DNA from: Thermotoga sp. Mc24 | Lineage (GTDB): Bacteria > Thermotogota > Thermotogae > Thermotogales > Thermotogaceae | Direction of reading: 5' to 3' | Assembly (NCBI RefSeq): GCF_000784835.1 | Contig: NZ_JSFH01000009.1 | Span: 62,001 to 126,000 of the forward strand | Length of the DNA: 64,000 nucleotides | Shown here: positions 45,502 through 57,871 of the stretch, one piece after another | How positions within the stretch are numbered: position 1 is the first letter of the stretch | Layout of the letters: the number at the start of each line of letters is the position of its first letter | The notes under the pieces: generated by a model | Databases searched by the model: none | What the model saw: only the letters and a program-made list of their open reading frames with translations | Told to the model about the DNA's origin: nothing | Made by a program: the position numbers and the translations under genes

Positions 45502-45654
45502 ATGGAGAGAGTACGGGATTTTTTCGTTCTTCTCTTTTGCGTTTTACTTTTTATTTACGAATTCCTTGCTTTGAACGTGAGAATAATGTTCAGATCGATA
45601 AAGAAGAAAAGAAGCCGGGAGACAACCCCCGGCTTCAAATTCCCAGTTCTTTGA
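45502..45654 (+). CDS. Candidate small membrane protein of 50 residues
   Basis: ATG behind GGAGGGGAAAAC opens 50 codons: MERVRD, then a hydrophobic helix (FFVLLFCVLLFIYEFLAL) and a basic tail (RSIKKKRSRE), a clear positive-inside single-pass layout. The last third lies opposite the terminator and the end of serA. The good ribosome site and clean membrane helix argue for a gene; the overlap with a terminator argues against it. Confidence 0.4.
   Translation: MERVRDFFVLLFCVLLFIYEFLALNVRIMFRSIKKKRSRETTPGFKFPVL
45611..45636 (-). terminator. Terminator of the serA operon
   Basis: GAAGCCGGG and CCCGGCTTC pair perfectly and, on the minus strand, are followed by TTTTCTTCTTT. The stem overlaps the serA stop codon. 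Confidence 0.8.
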
Positions 45655-46555
45655 AAATCTTCTCCACGAGTTCTATTCCTACTCTTCTTTGAGCTTCTGC
45701 TGTGGAAGCACCTATGTGGGGAGTGGCGACAACGTTGTCCAAGCTCAAAAGTTTCCTTCTGATTTCATCTGTTGGTGGTTCCACTTCGAAGACGTCGAGC
45801 CCTGCAGCGTAGACTTTTCCACTCACAAGGGCTTCGTACAGGGCTTCTTCGTCGATTGTTCCTCCACGGGCCGTGTTTACTATGATGACACCGTCTTTCA
45901 TCTTCGCGATACTCTCTCTGTTTATGATATGCCTGGTTGATTCTGTGAGAGGCACATGCAGGGAAATGAAGTCGCTTTCTTTGAAAAGAGTGTCCAGATC
46001 CACGTATTCAACAGGTAGATCTGTTTCAGGTTTCGCGGGATCGTAAGCGATGATTTTCATTCCAAAGGCAAGGGCTCTTTTTGCCACTTCCTGTCCGATG
46101 TTTCCAAATCCGATGAGTCCCAGCGTTTTTCCAAGAAGTTCTTTGCCCTTGAGTGCTTTCTTTTCCCATTTTCCTTCTTTGAGAGATATGGTAGCTCTTG
46201 CTATGTGGCGAGCACAAGCAAGCATCAAACCCATCGCGAGTTCTGCCACGGATGGAGCGCTGGCACCTGGTGTGTTGAGCACTTTTATTCCTTTTTCCTT
46301 GGCTTTTTGAACGTCTATGTTGTCCAGCCCGATGCCTGCCCTGGCGATGATCTTCAGATTTTTCCCGGCCTCTATGATGTCGGCTGTGACTTTAGTGGCG
46401 CTTCTGACGACAAGAACATCGACTTCCGGTATGATCTTCATCAATTCGTCTTTTTCTAGGTGTTCCGATGTGACTTCGAGTTCCTCTTTGTTCATAAGAA
46501 GCTGTGTTGCCTCTTTATCGAGAGGATCGTTCACGTGCACTCTGTATCTCGTCAT
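45635..46555 (-). CDS. serA: D-3-phosphoglycerate dehydrogenase
   Basis: 306 residues, the short form without a regulatory ACT domain. The Rossmann NAD loop is GLIGFGNIGQEVAKRA; catalytic Arg (NTARGG), Glu (DVFEVEP) and His (ATPHIGASTAEA) are present. It starts serine synthesis from 3-phosphoglycerate. The ATG at 46555 stands eight bases from GGAG; two earlier in-frame starts are too close to that site. It follows the aminotransferase, with which it forms a two-step pathway. Confidence 0.9.
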   Translation of the reverse strand: MTRYRVHVNDPLDKEATQLLMNKEELEVTSEHLEKDELMKIIPEVDVLVVRSATKVTADIIEAGKNLKIIARAGIGLDNIDVQKAKEKGIKVLNTPGASAPSVAELAMGLMLACARHIARATISLKEGKWEKKALKGKELLGKTLGLIGFGNIGQEVAKRALAFGMKIIAYDPAKPETDLPVEYVDLDTLFKESDFISLHVPLTESTRHIINRESIAKMKDGVIIVNTARGGTIDEEALYEALVSGKVYAAGLDVFEVEPPTDEIRRKLLSLDNVVATPHIGASTAEAQRRVGIELVEKIFKELGI

Positions 46556-46560
46556 CTCCA

Positions 46561-47715
46561 TCACTCCCCAATGAATTCTTTAGCGAAGACAGCTTCGGCT
46601 GCCTTAACACCGACTCCGAGTTCGAACTCATAACCGAGTTCCTTCAAGGTTAATTCAAGAGCGGAAATGGCAGTTATGGTGTCGAAAGGTGACATGTATC
46701 CGAGGTGTGCTATCCTGAATATCTTTCCTTTGAGTTTAGCCTGTCCACCGGCGATGGTCACACCGTACTTGTCTCTCATGATCTTGGGAATCTGTTTTCC
46801 ATCGATGCCCTCAGGCACTTTCACGGCTGTTACAACGTTTCCCGGTCTTTTCGAGAGGAGTTCCAGTCCAAGTGCTTTCACCGCTGCTCTTGTTGCGTCT
46901 CCCAGTATTCTGTGCCTTTCCCATACGTTCTCTATGCCTTCCTCTTTTATCATCTGAAGAGCCTTTCTCAACATGTATATCATGTTTACTGCGGGAGTGT
47001 AAGGATTGTCGGGGTAAGATTTTCTGTAGGCCCTCAGATCAAAATAGTACCTTGGAGATCTGGATTTTTCCACGAGCTCCCACGCTTTGTCGTTGAGAGA
47101 GATGAGAGCCAATCCCGGAGGTAACATCAAACCCTTCTGAGAACCTGTGACAACGACATCCACACCCCATTCATCCATCTTCAGTGGTTCTGCTCCAAGA
47201 GCGCTGACAGCGTCTGTCACAAGAACAACGTCTTTTTCTTTCGTGACTCTGGCAATTCCTTCGAGGTCTATGACTGTACCCGTTGATGTTTCACTGTAGG
47301 TGGTGAAGACGACCTTCGCATCGGGGTTTTTGTTGAGAGCCTCTTCGATCTGTTCAGGTGTGACCGCGTCTCCCCATTCGAGGGCGATTTCTACGATATC
47401 AGCACCGTAAGCCTGACAGAGCTCTTTCCATCTTTCACCGAACTTTCCAGCCACAACCACGATCACTTTGTCTCCAGGGCTCACAAGATTCGCCACCGCC
47501 GCTTCCATAGCGCCAGTTCCTGTGGAAGCAAAGGCGTACACGTTGTTTTTTGTCTGAAAGATGTACTTTGCACTTTCGAGGGTCTCTTCCATTATGGAAA
47601 CAAACTGAGGTGTTCTGTGGTGTATTGTTTCCTTCGCTCCTTCTGTTAAAATATCGTTTGGGACTGGTGTTGGTCCAGGTGCCATTATGTAGTGTTTCTT
47701 AAGAAACTTTCCCAT
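46561..47715 (-). CDS. Class V aminotransferase (phosphoserine/serine-pyruvate/alanine-glyoxylate type)
   Basis: 384 residues. PLP lysine is in [14 protein letters not shown]; the substrate loop begins MAPGPTPVP and the [12 protein letters not shown] segment binds the cofactor phosphate. Proteins of this type supply serine, either as phosphoserine aminotransferase replacement or by serine-pyruvate transamination; being translated immediately ahead of serA supports a role in serine synthesis. The ATG follows GGGGGAG. A -10 box TATAAT (47768-47763) lies about 48 bases upstream. Confidence 0.85.
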   Translation of the reverse strand: MGKFLKKHYIMAPGPTPVPNDILTEGAKETIHHRTPQFVSIMEETLESAKYIFQTKNNVYAFASTGTGAMEAAVANLVSPGDKVIVVVAGKFGERWKELCQAYGADIVEIALEWGDAVTPEQIEEALNKNPDAKVVFTTYSETSTGTVIDLEGIARVTKEKDVVLVTDAVSALGAEPLKMDEWGVDVVVTGSQKGLMLPPGLALISLNDKAWELVEKSRSPRYYFDLRAYRKSYPDNPYTPAVNMIYMLRKALQMIKEEGIENVWERHRILGDATRAAVKALGLELLSKRPGNVVTAVKVPEGIDGKQIPKIMRDKYGVTIAGGQAKLKGKIFRIAHLGYMSPFDTITAISALELTLKELGYEFELGVGVKAAEAVFAKEFIGE

Positions 47716-47835
47716 GGAACTCCCCCTTTCCAGGATGGTGGTGCTTGTTATTTTTTTAACTAATTATACTACCAGAATTTTTACAGACGGATGAAGCATA
47801 TTTATCAAAAGGAACGAGAAAGCAAAAAATCTGTT

Positions 47836-47844
47836 TGCTATAAT
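47836..47844 (+). promoter_or_regulatory. Extended -10 promoter of frr operon
   Basis: TGCTATAAT is an extended -10 element ahead of a leader of roughly 70 bases with no other feature seen before frr. Confidence 0.5.
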
Positions 47845-47919
47845 CTTGAGAGGTGTTGGGAATATTATACAACGACCATTGATGGTGTAAACACAAATTT
47901 CAACAGGGAGGGGATAGGC

Positions 47920-48477
47920 ATGGTTAATCCGTTCATAAAAGAAGCGAAGGAAAAGATGAGGAGAACGCTGGAGAAAATCGAGGATGAACTGAGAAAAATG
48001 AGAACAGGGAAGCCCTCTCCAGCCATTCTTGAGGAGATCAAGGTAGATTACTATGGTGTTCCAACTCCTGTGAATCAGCTCGCCACGATCTCCATTTCTG
48101 AAGAAAGAACCCTTGTCATAAAACCCTGGGATAAAAGTGTTCTCTCCCTCATAGAAAAAGCGATAAACGCGTCCGATCTTGGTTTGAACCCCATAAACGA
48201 TGGAAACGTGATCAGGCTTGTCTTTCCTTCTCCAACCACTGAGCAGAGGGAAAAGTGGGTTAAAAAGGCGAAGGAGATCGTCGAAGAGGGGAAGATCGCC
48301 ATCAGAAACATCAGAAGAGAGATTTTGAAGAAGATAAAAGAAGATCAGAAAGAGGGTCTCATTCCAGAAGATGATGCCAAAAGGCTGGAAAACGAAATAC
48401 AGAAGCTAACAGACGAGTTCATCGAAAAGCTGGACGAGGTGTTCGAAATCAAAAAAGAGGAGATCATGGAATTTTGA
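47920..48477 (+). CDS. frr: Ribosome recycling factor
   Basis: 185 residues, the canonical length. With EF-G it splits the post-termination ribosome. The arm domain motif [40 protein letters not shown] and the coiled-coil C-terminus are intact. The ATG at 47920 follows GGGAGGGG; the frame open further upstream lacks coding features. It overlaps uppS by four bases, which begins a run of overlapping genes to alaS and beyond. Confidence 0.95.
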   Translation: MVNPFIKEAKEKMRRTLEKIEDELRKMRTGKPSPAILEEIKVDYYGVPTPVNQLATISISEERTLVIKPWDKSVLSLIEKAINASDLGLNPINDGNVIRLVFPSPTTEQREKWVKKAKEIVEEGKIAIRNIRREILKKIKEDQKEGLIPEDDAKRLENEIQKLTDEFIEKLDEVFEIKKEEIMEF

Positions 48478-49175
48478 GGATACCACAGCACGTTGCGATC
48501 ATAATGGATGGAAACGGCAGATGGGCGAAAAAGCGAGGTCTTCCCAGAATAAAAGGGCACCAGCGAGGTGCAGAGGTGCTCCACAACACCGTGAAATGGT
48601 CTTTGGAACTGGGGATAAAGTATCTCACAGCTTTTTCCTTCTCCACAGAGAACTGGAAAAGACCGAAGGAAGAAGTGGAGTTTCTCATGGATCTTTTCGT
48701 TCAGATGATAGATCGTGAGATGGAGCTCCTCAGAAGAGAAAGAGTCAGAGTGAGAATTCTTGGAAGAAAAGAAGGTCTTCCGGAGAGGGTGCTTAAGAAG
48801 TGGCAGGAAGTGGAGGAAAAAACGAAAGAGTTCGACCGAATGACACTCATTATCGCGTTCAACTACGGAGGTAGAAGGGAGATCCTCGACGCGGTAGAAT
48901 TTATCTTAAAGGATGTATCTCATGGGAAGAAAATAGAACTCACTGAGGAGACCTTTCGTCAATATCTGTATCTACCGGATGTTCCGGATCCAGATTTGAT
49001 AATAAGGACCTCAGGTGAGATGAGACTCAGTAATTTCCTTCTCTGGCAGTCCGTGTATTCCGAGCTTTATTTCTTCAAAAAACTGTGGCCGGATTTCACG
49101 AAGAGGGATTTTCTGAGGGCTATAGAGAGTTATTCAAAAAGGGAAAGACGATTCGGGGGTTTGAGCAATGGATGA
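48474..49175 (+). CDS. uppS: Undecaprenyl (isoprenyl) diphosphate synthase
   Basis: 233 residues, cis-prenyltransferase. Catalytic region [21 protein letters not shown] carries the conserved Asp; FSTENWKRP and the C-terminal [13 protein letters not shown] follow. It makes the C55 carrier lipid for cell-wall and envelope polymers. The start is a TTG overlapping the frr stop. Codes next to cdsA, a common pairing of lipid genes. Confidence 0.93.
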   Translation: MRIPQHVAIIMDGNGRWAKKRGLPRIKGHQRGAEVLHNTVKWSLELGIKYLTAFSFSTENWKRPKEEVEFLMDLFVQMIDREMELLRRERVRVRILGRKEGLPERVLKKWQEVEEKTKEFDRMTLIIAFNYGGRREILDAVEFILKDVSHGKKIELTEETFRQYLYLPDVPDPDLIIRTSGEMRLSNFLLWQSVYSELYFFKKLWPDFTKRDFLRAIESYSKRERRFGGLSNG

Positions 49176-49980
49176 TTTGAAAACCAGAGTCATAACCGCG
49201 AGTGTCGTAGCACCTTTCGTTGTTCTGTGTTTCGTGAGTTACGAGAGTTTGATAGGACTCGTTTCTGCAATCGTCATTCTGGCCGGCTACGAACTCATCA
49301 CACTTGAAATGAAAGAGCGTGATGCACGATTTTTCTATGTGATACTCCTCGCTTTGTATCCCGTCCTCTACGGTCTTGTTTTTGAGAAACCCGCGCAGCC
49401 GCTGTCGATCCTCTTCATAACTGGAGTGGTTTTCTCTCTGATAACAGACAAAGATCCTTCGCAGGTGTTCAAGACAGTCGCTGCCTTTTCGATCGCTCTC
49501 ATCTACGTTACTTTCTTCCTCAGTTTCTTTCTTCCGATTTATCGGGATTTTGGTGCCGCGAACGCTCTTCTCGTTCTCACCTCCACCTGGGTGTTTGATT
49601 CCTTTGCATACTTCACGGGTTTGAAATTTGGAAGAACGAGGATCTCTCCTCGATACAGTCCAAGAAAGAGCCTTGAGGGAGTGATAGGAGGATTCCTGGG
49701 TGTTGTCATCTACACCTTTTTGTATCGACTCGTTGTGAATGATCTGCTCTCTGTGAACGTGATAAGTTTCAGAACGTTCCTTCCTTTCGCCGCAACGGTC
49801 GCGATTATGGACACCTTTGGTGATATTTTTGAATCGGCTTTGAAAAGACACTACGGTGTCAAAGATTCTGGGAAAACCCTTCCGGGTCACGGAGGGATGC
49901 TCGACAGAATAGATGGACTGCTCTTTGTTGCTCCTGTCAGCTACATCGTGTTCAAAATCTTAGAAGGAGTGGTGCGATGA
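49168..49980 (+). CDS. cdsA: Phosphatidate cytidylyltransferase
   Basis: 270 residues and about eight membrane helices. The C-terminal family signature ([35 protein letters not shown], 20 bases of which are catalytic aspartates and lysine) is intact. It makes CDP-diacylglycerol from CTP and phosphatidic acid at the membrane, the substrate for phospholipid and possibly inositol-lipid synthesis. Overlaps uppS by eight bases and alaS by four. Confidence 0.93.
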   Translation: MDDLKTRVITASVVAPFVVLCFVSYESLIGLVSAIVILAGYELITLEMKERDARFFYVILLALYPVLYGLVFEKPAQPLSILFITGVVFSLITDKDPSQVFKTVAAFSIALIYVTFFLSFFLPIYRDFGAANALLVLTSTWVFDSFAYFTGLKFGRTRISPRYSPRKSLEGVIGGFLGVVIYTFLYRLVVNDLLSVNVISFRTFLPFAATVAIMDTFGDIFESALKRHYGVKDSGKTLPGHGGMLDRIDGLLFVAPVSYIVFKILEGVVR

Positions 49981-52568
49981 GATACATGACTTCCGAAGAG
50001 ATCAGAGAAGCTTTTTTGAAATTCTTTGAGAAAAAGGGACACAAGATACTACCGAGCGCTTCTCTCATACCGGACGATCCTCAGCTTCTCTTCACCGTAG
50101 CCGGTATGGTTCCTTTCAAACCTATTTTCTGGGGCAAAGTCGAGCCTGTTTACACGAGGGTGGCTACCTGTCAGAAGTGTTTGAGAACCGTTGATATAGA
50201 GAACGTGGGAAAGACTCCAAGACATCATACGTTCTTTGAAATGCTTGGTAATTTCTCCTTTGGAGACTATTTCAAAGAAGAAGCCATAGAGTGGGCCTGG
50301 GAGTTTCTCACTCAGGTGCTTGGGGTTCCCGAGGAAAAACTGTGGGTCTCCGTTTACGAGGAAGACGAAGAGGCCTTCAGAATCTGGAACGAAAAGATAG
50401 GTCTTCCCGAGAAGAGAATTTTGAGAATGGGAAAAGAGGACAATTTCTGGGGGCCGGCTGGGCCAACAGGGCCGTGCGGTCCTGACACGGAGATCTTTTA
50501 CGATACAGGGTATTCAAAAGGCTGTCCTGAGGGTGAAGAATGTACTCCTGCCAATTCTGAGGGACGATTTGTGGAGATATGGAACCTCGTTTTCACCGAG
50601 TACTATCAGGATGAAGAAGGAAAGCTCCATCCGCTTCCACGAAAGAACATCGATACGGGAGCTGGTCTTGAAAGGTTCTGTGCGATGATGCAGGGAGTTT
50701 ACAGCAATTTCGACACAGATCTGTTCCAGCCGATAATAAACCGCATAGAGGAATTGACGGGGGTTGGCTACAAAACAGATGAAGAAAAAGACGTTTCCAT
50801 CAGGGTCATAGCCGATCATATGAGGGCCATCACCTTCCTGATCAGTGAAGGTGTTTTCCCTTCCAACGAGGGAAGAGGATACGTTCTCAGAAGGATCATA
50901 AGACGCGCGATGAGACACGGAATACTCCTTGGCATGAGTGAACCGTTCCTTTACAGAATCGTTGATGCTGTGGCGGAGAAGATGGGAAAGGTCTATCCGG
51001 AGATCGTTCGCGGTGAAAGTATGGTGAAAGAAGTTCTCTCTGCAGAAGAAAGCAGATTTCTAAAGACTCTCGAGCAGGGAATGAAGGTCTTCGACGAGAT
51101 CGTTGAGAAAGAGGGAAGGATAGATTCCGAAGACGCGTTCAAACTCTACGACACATACGGACTTCCACTGGAACTCACACTCGAAATCGCAAGGGAGAAG
51201 GGTGTGGAAGTCGATGTGAAAGAATTCAACAAATACATGGAAGAACAACAGCGAAAGTCAAGGGTTGCTCTGGGAGATGTGGAATTTGCCAGGAGGTACG
51301 AATACCTTGAAGAACTCCCCAAAGATTTCCGAACCGAATTCACTGGGTACGAAAAACTCGAGGATGAGGGTGAGGTCGTCCTCATAGCCAAGAACGAAAA
51401 AGCGGTGGAAGATGCAACAGAAGACGCGGTGGAAGTAGTGTTTTCAAAAACACCATTCTACGCTGAGAAGGGTGGTCAGGTATCCGACACGGGAACGGTG
51501 GAATGGGAAGATGGAAAAGCGCTTGTAGAATATGTTTTTGAAGCTTCAGAGGGTGTGATCGTCCACAGAATCAAGGTACTGGCCGGCACTCTGAGAAGAG
51601 GTCAGAAAGTGGTTCTCAGAGTGGATAAGAAGAGAAGAGAGGCCACAATGAGAAATCACACGGCGACGCATCTACTTCACGCGGCTTTGAAGAAGGTCCT
51701 GGGAGACCACGTGAGGCAGGCAGGATCCTTGGTTGCACCCGACAGGCTGAGATTTGATTTCACACATTTCAAGGGTCTTTCGATGGCAGAAATAGAACAG
51801 GTGGAGAATCTGGTGAACGAATGGATCATGGAAGCGATTCCGGTCGAGGTGAGGTACACAAGCTACGAAGAAGCGGTAAAGTCCGGAGTTGTTGCGCTTT
51901 TCACGGAAAAGTATGGAGATGTGGTCAGGGTCGTCGAGGTTCCTGGTGTGAGTAAAGAACTCTGTGGCGGAACGCATGTGAGCAACACAGGGCAGATAGG
52001 TCTGTTCAAGATCATCTCGGAGGAATCCGTTTCGTCAGGTGTGCGAAGAATCGAAGCGGTCACTGGCTTTAGTACCCTGGAACTCCTGAGAAACCAGAAA
52101 AAACTGATCGATCAGCTGAAAGAAATCCTCGGAGCAAGGGAAGACGAGCTCACGGACAGGGTTCTGGGTTTGAGAGAGAAAGTGAAGGAACTCGAAAAGA
52201 AACTCTCTCAGGGAAGGATTTCCGAAGAAAAGATAGCCATGAAACAGCTGGAAGATGGTGTAAAGGTATTCTACGCTGTTTTTGAAGATGTCGAAGCAAA
52301 ACACCTTGGAGGAATAGCGGACAACGTTTTGAAAAAGGAAAGGGAAGGCATTGTTATTCTCCTCAGTAAGTTCGAAGACAAGGTTTCCCTCGTTGTGAAG
52401 GTTTCTGAGAATCTCCTTGACAGATACGATGCCTCTTCCATAGCACGGAACATAGCGAAGGAACTCGGTGGAAGTGGAGGGGGCCGAAGGAATTTTGCCC
52501 AGGCGGGTGGAAGACATCCGGAAAAGATAAGAGGCGTTCTGGAACGTCTCGAAGAGTTTCTGAGGTGA
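49977..52568 (+). CDS. alaS: Alanyl-tRNA synthetase
   Basis: 863 residues, full length. The aminoacylation domain ([31 protein letters not shown]), the editing domain with its zinc/active-site histidines [12 protein letters not shown] and [13 protein letters not shown], and the C-terminal oligomerisation part ending in [15 protein letters not shown] are all present. It charges and proofreads tRNA-Ala. The ATG makes a four-base overlap with cdsA. Confidence 0.97.
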   Translation: MRYMTSEEIREAFLKFFEKKGHKILPSASLIPDDPQLLFTVAGMVPFKPIFWGKVEPVYTRVATCQKCLRTVDIENVGKTPRHHTFFEMLGNFSFGDYFKEEAIEWAWEFLTQVLGVPEEKLWVSVYEEDEEAFRIWNEKIGLPEKRILRMGKEDNFWGPAGPTGPCGPDTEIFYDTGYSKGCPEGEECTPANSEGRFVEIWNLVFTEYYQDEEGKLHPLPRKNIDTGAGLERFCAMMQGVYSNFDTDLFQPIINRIEELTGVGYKTDEEKDVSIRVIADHMRAITFLISEGVFPSNEGRGYVLRRIIRRAMRHGILLGMSEPFLYRIVDAVAEKMGKVYPEIVRGESMVKEVLSAEESRFLKTLEQGMKVFDEIVEKEGRIDSEDAFKLYDTYGLPLELTLEIAREKGVEVDVKEFNKYMEEQQRKSRVALGDVEFARRYEYLEELPKDFRTEFTGYEKLEDEGEVVLIAKNEKAVEDATEDAVEVVFSKTPFYAEKGGQVSDTGTVEWEDGKALVEYVFEASEGVIVHRIKVLAGTLRRGQKVVLRVDKKRREATMRNHTATHLLHAALKKVLGDHVRQAGSLVAPDRLRFDFTHFKGLSMAEIEQVENLVNEWIMEAIPVEVRYTSYEEAVKSGVVALFTEKYGDVVRVVEVPGVSKELCGGTHVSNTGQIGLFKIISEESVSSGVRRIEAVTGFSTLELLRNQKKLIDQLKEILGAREDELTDRVLGLREKVKELEKKLSQGRISEEKIAMKQLEDGVKVFYAVFEDVEAKHLGGIADNVLKKEREGIVILLSKFEDKVSLVVKVSENLLDRYDASSIARNIAKELGGSGGGRRNFAQAGGRHPEKIRGVLERLEEFLR

Positions 52569-53582
52569 AACTCTGTGGAACTTGTCGTTGATGCTCATGA
52601 ACTCAAAGAGTGGGTCTATCTGCTCGATAAACTGGTTGGAACAACCGAACCCACTGCGAGATTTCTCAGTTTCTTTTACAGAGATGGGCTCTGGGTGAGT
52701 GCGAGCGACAACTGTGCTAAAGTGGAGATATTCCTGGGGGAGATACCCCGATTCGAAGGCAGCAGGATCGTTTCTCTAGATCTTGTGAAGTATTTTTTGA
52801 GTGATGTTAGAGTCAGTGATGTACAGATCACTGTCCTTCAGGAGCGGCTCGTTCTGAGAGCGGGGAATGAAGTTCTGGACGTTCGGTGCAAAACGGGAGA
52901 AATTCCTCCAGGAGATGGCGAAGAGGAATTTCTCTGCACACTCACGAAGCGTGAATTCGAAGGAGCGTTGAACTTTGCCAGTTCTAATCTCGACGAAGGG
53001 GAATTCCTGATTCTTCTTTTTGAGGAAAAAGATGTTTTGATGTTTGGATCATCAGCAGGCATTATGACCCTCGCACAGATCTCTACAATTCCGAAGAAGC
53101 CCTTTTCTACAAAAATTCCGTACGTCACGGTGAGGCACATTTTCAAAGCTTTTCAAAGACTGGATGTTCAGACTCTGGACTTCTATGAGAAATCTGGAAA
53201 ACTCGTGGTGAAGTATCCTCATTTTGTTATGGAAGTTTGTGGTGACGAAGTGAAAGAAGAAGAGATCAAAAAACTGAGGGCTTTGCTGGAAGAAAAGACC
53301 GTAGAACGGATAGAAGCGAAGAAGCAGGTCCTTGCAAAGCTCGTGAGAAAAGCCTCAGTGCTCTCAAGAGGAGATTACGCCACGATCTCAAGAAGAGGGG
53401 AAAGTCTGAAAGTTCAGGTAAAACGAAAGAATCTCAGTTACACTGCGGAACTTTTTGTGGAATCCGGAAGAGATTTTGTTGTGGTGTTTCCTTCAAAGAA
53501 ATTGAGAAGTGCCCTCGCACGGATGGACACCGAAAGGATATTTCTTGAGATCACAGAGAGGTTCTTGAAGATCTCCAATTTT

Positions 53583-55413
<1,831 letters not shown>

Positions 55414-55419
55414 GGATCA

Positions 55420-57795
55420 TCACCTCCTCTCTATCTTCAGACCGTATTCGTCCGCGTCGACCAGAACTCTGTCTCCCTCTTTTATCTCTCCTTCCAGGAT
55501 TTTATCTGCTATCATCGACTCGAGTTCGAGTTCTATGATTCTTCGAAGCGGTCTTGCACCGAGAGATGGCACATAACCCGCCTCTGCCAGGTACTCCTTC
55601 GCTCTTTCTGTGAGCTCGATGGAGATGTTCTTCTCTTTCAGCATCTCCTGGAGCTGCCTCACCATGATTTCCACTATCTTCTTCACTTCTTCCATCGTGA
55701 GCGGTTTGAAATAGACTATTGCGTCTATTCTGTTCAGAAACTCGGGTTTGAAGGTGTTTCGCAGTTCTCTTTCTATCTCGATTCTCACGCCATTTTCTGA
55801 CATTTCGATGATCTTCTCGCTTCCTATGTTGCTCGTCATGATGATGATGGTGTTTCTGAAATCCACAGTGTTTCCCTTCCCGTCGGTCAATCGCCCGTCT
55901 TCGAACACCTGAAGCAGGATGTTGAAAACGTCTGGGTGCGCTTTTTCTATCTCGTCGAGGAGAATCACACTGTAAGGTCTTTTTCTCACAGCCTCGGTGA
56001 GCTGTCCTCCCTCTTCGTAACCTACGTAACCCGGAGGTGCCCCTATGAGTCTGGCAACGGAGTGTTTCTCCATGTACTCGCTCATGTCGAGTCTAATCAT
56101 GGCGTCCTCGCTGCCGAAGAGCACGTCCGCGAGGGTTCTGGCGAGCTCTGTCTTTCCTACACCCGTTGGGCCGAGGAACAGAAAGACACCGATGGGCCTT
56201 CTCGGGTTCTTGATACCGACCCTCGCGCGTCTTATGGTCCGCGCCACTATCTTTACGGCTTCCTCCTGATTCACCAGGCGCTGGTGGATGAATTCTTCGA
56301 GTTTCAGTAGTTTCTCTCTTTCAGATTCCATGATTCGAGATACGGGAATGCCTGTCCACTGTTCCACGATCTTCGCCACGACGTTTTCATCGACATGGGG
56401 TTCCACCTTTTCTTCTTTTTTTCTCTTTTCTTCGTATTCTTTTTTCAATTTCTGGAGTTCGACCTTCAGTTTTGCCGCTTCTTCGTATTCTCCCTTCACA
56501 ACGGCGTCGTTTATTTTGTCTTCAAGGTTTTTGATCTCTTCTTCGAGTTTCAGGAGTTCTTCTGAAGGGTACGAGGATTCGAGGCGCACGTACGCAGCTG
56601 CTTCGTCTATCAGATCAACGGCCTTGTCCGGGAGGAATCTGTTGGTTATGTATCGCGCGGAGAGTTTCGCCGCAGCTTCCAGAGCGTCATCTGTTATTTT
56701 CACGTGATGATGCTCTTCAAAGACCTTTCTTAACCCTTTCAGTATTTCGATTGTCTGTTCGACCGTCGGCTCTTCCACCATGACCGGCTGGAATCTTCTC
56801 TCAAGTGCCCTGTCTTTCTCTATGTATTTTCTGTACTCTTCAACGGTGGTCGCTCCTATTATCTGAATCTCCCCCGTTGTGAGTTCTGGTTTCATTATGT
56901 TCGCAGCATCAAGAGCACCTTCAGCAGCTCCTGCTCCTACCACCGTGTGCACCTCGTCGATGAAGAGTATTACTTCTCCTTTTTTCCTCTTCAATTCATC
57001 GAGGAGACGTTTCAGTCTTTCTTCAAAATCTCCTCTGAAACGGGTCCCTGCTACCAGCCTCCCCATGTCAAGCTTCAAGACTCTGACGTTTCTCAAAAAC
57101 AGAGGGACTTTTCCTTCAACTATTCTTTGGGCGAGCCCTTCGACGACGGCAGTCTTTCCCACTCCCGGGTCTCCTACGAGAACCGGGTTGTTCTTCGTTC
57201 TCCTGGACAGTATCTGTATCACCCTTCTGATTTCCTTTTCACGATCCACTACGGGCATGAGCTTTTTTTCGCGGGCCAGCTGAGTGAGATCCACTGTGAA
57301 ACGAGCGAGCGCTTCCACGTTCTCTGCCTCATCTGTTTTACCCGTTGACCTGATCTTCCTTATGGCCTCATAGACTCTCTCAGGTGTTACACCGTATCTC
57401 GAGAGAATTCGAAATGCCGTGGAATCAGGTGACAGTACCATACCCAAAATAAGGTGCTCGGTTCCTATTTTTGAGTCTCCCATTCTTCTCGCTTCTTCTC
57501 TTGCTTTCTCAATGACATGCCTTGCGTCTGGGGTTATGAAAATCTGAGAGACAGATGAACCTTCAGGGACTCTAACTCCGTATTTCCCAATGAACACCTC
57601 CACTTCATCTCTGAGTCTGTTTATATCCACGTTCAACTCTTTCAGAAGTTCAACGCCAACGTTGTTTCCTTCTTCCAGTATCGCGAGCAGTATGTGTTCA
57701 CTGGAAAGCTGGTTTTGTCTGTATCGGGTCATTATATCCTGAATGCTCATCATTACCTTCTGAGCCTTTTCAGTGTACTCTTCCAGATTGAACAT
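55420..57795 (-). CDS. clpC: ClpC-type AAA+ chaperone/protease unfoldase
   Basis: 791 residues. Two N-terminal Clp_N repeats (SSEHILLAILEEG, GTEHLILGMVL), a first AAA+ domain (GDPGVGKTAVVEGLA, ILFIDEVHTVVG), a middle helical domain with a UVR-like stretch (NDAVVKGEYEEAAKLKVELQKLKKEY), and a second AAA+ domain (GPTGVGKTELART, VILLDEIEKAHP). It unfolds substrates for ClpP. The ATG follows GGGAGGTG. A 10-base direct repeat, CATGTGGTAT, covers the start region and recurs 31 bases upstream. Confidence 0.93.
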   Translation of the reverse strand: MFNLEEYTEKAQKVMMSIQDIMTRYRQNQLSSEHILLAILEEGNNVGVELLKELNVDINRLRDEVEVFIGKYGVRVPEGSSVSQIFITPDARHVIEKAREEARRMGDSKIGTEHLILGMVLSPDSTAFRILSRYGVTPERVYEAIRKIRSTGKTDEAENVEALARFTVDLTQLAREKKLMPVVDREKEIRRVIQILSRRTKNNPVLVGDPGVGKTAVVEGLAQRIVEGKVPLFLRNVRVLKLDMGRLVAGTRFRGDFEERLKRLLDELKRKKGEVILFIDEVHTVVGAGAAEGALDAANIMKPELTTGEIQIIGATTVEEYRKYIEKDRALERRFQPVMVEEPTVEQTIEILKGLRKVFEEHHHVKITDDALEAAAKLSARYITNRFLPDKAVDLIDEAAAYVRLESSYPSEELLKLEEEIKNLEDKINDAVVKGEYEEAAKLKVELQKLKKEYEEKRKKEEKVEPHVDENVVAKIVEQWTGIPVSRIMESEREKLLKLEEFIHQRLVNQEEAVKIVARTIRRARVGIKNPRRPIGVFLFLGPTGVGKTELARTLADVLFGSEDAMIRLDMSEYMEKHSVARLIGAPPGYVGYEEGGQLTEAVRKRPYSVILLDEIEKAHPDVFNILLQVFEDGRLTDGKGNTVDFRNTIIIMTSNIGSEKIIEMSENGVRIEIERELRNTFKPEFLNRIDAIVYFKPLTMEEVKKIVEIMVRQLQEMLKEKNISIELTERAKEYLAEAGYVPSLGARPLRRIIELELESMIADKILEGEIKEGDRVLVDADEYGLKIERR

Positions 57796-57833
57796 GTGGT
57801 ATCACCTCCCAGAAAAATCTTACCATGTGGTAT
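57793..57833. repeat. Direct repeat at the clpC start
   Basis: CATGTGGTAT occurs at 57793-57802, overlapping the clpC start, and again at 57824-57833. The spacing is 31 bases, about three helical turns, which would suit a regulator binding both. Confidence 0.35.
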
Positions 57834-57871
57834 GTTAATATTTCTAATAAAGACACTGGAAGGAGAGAGCT

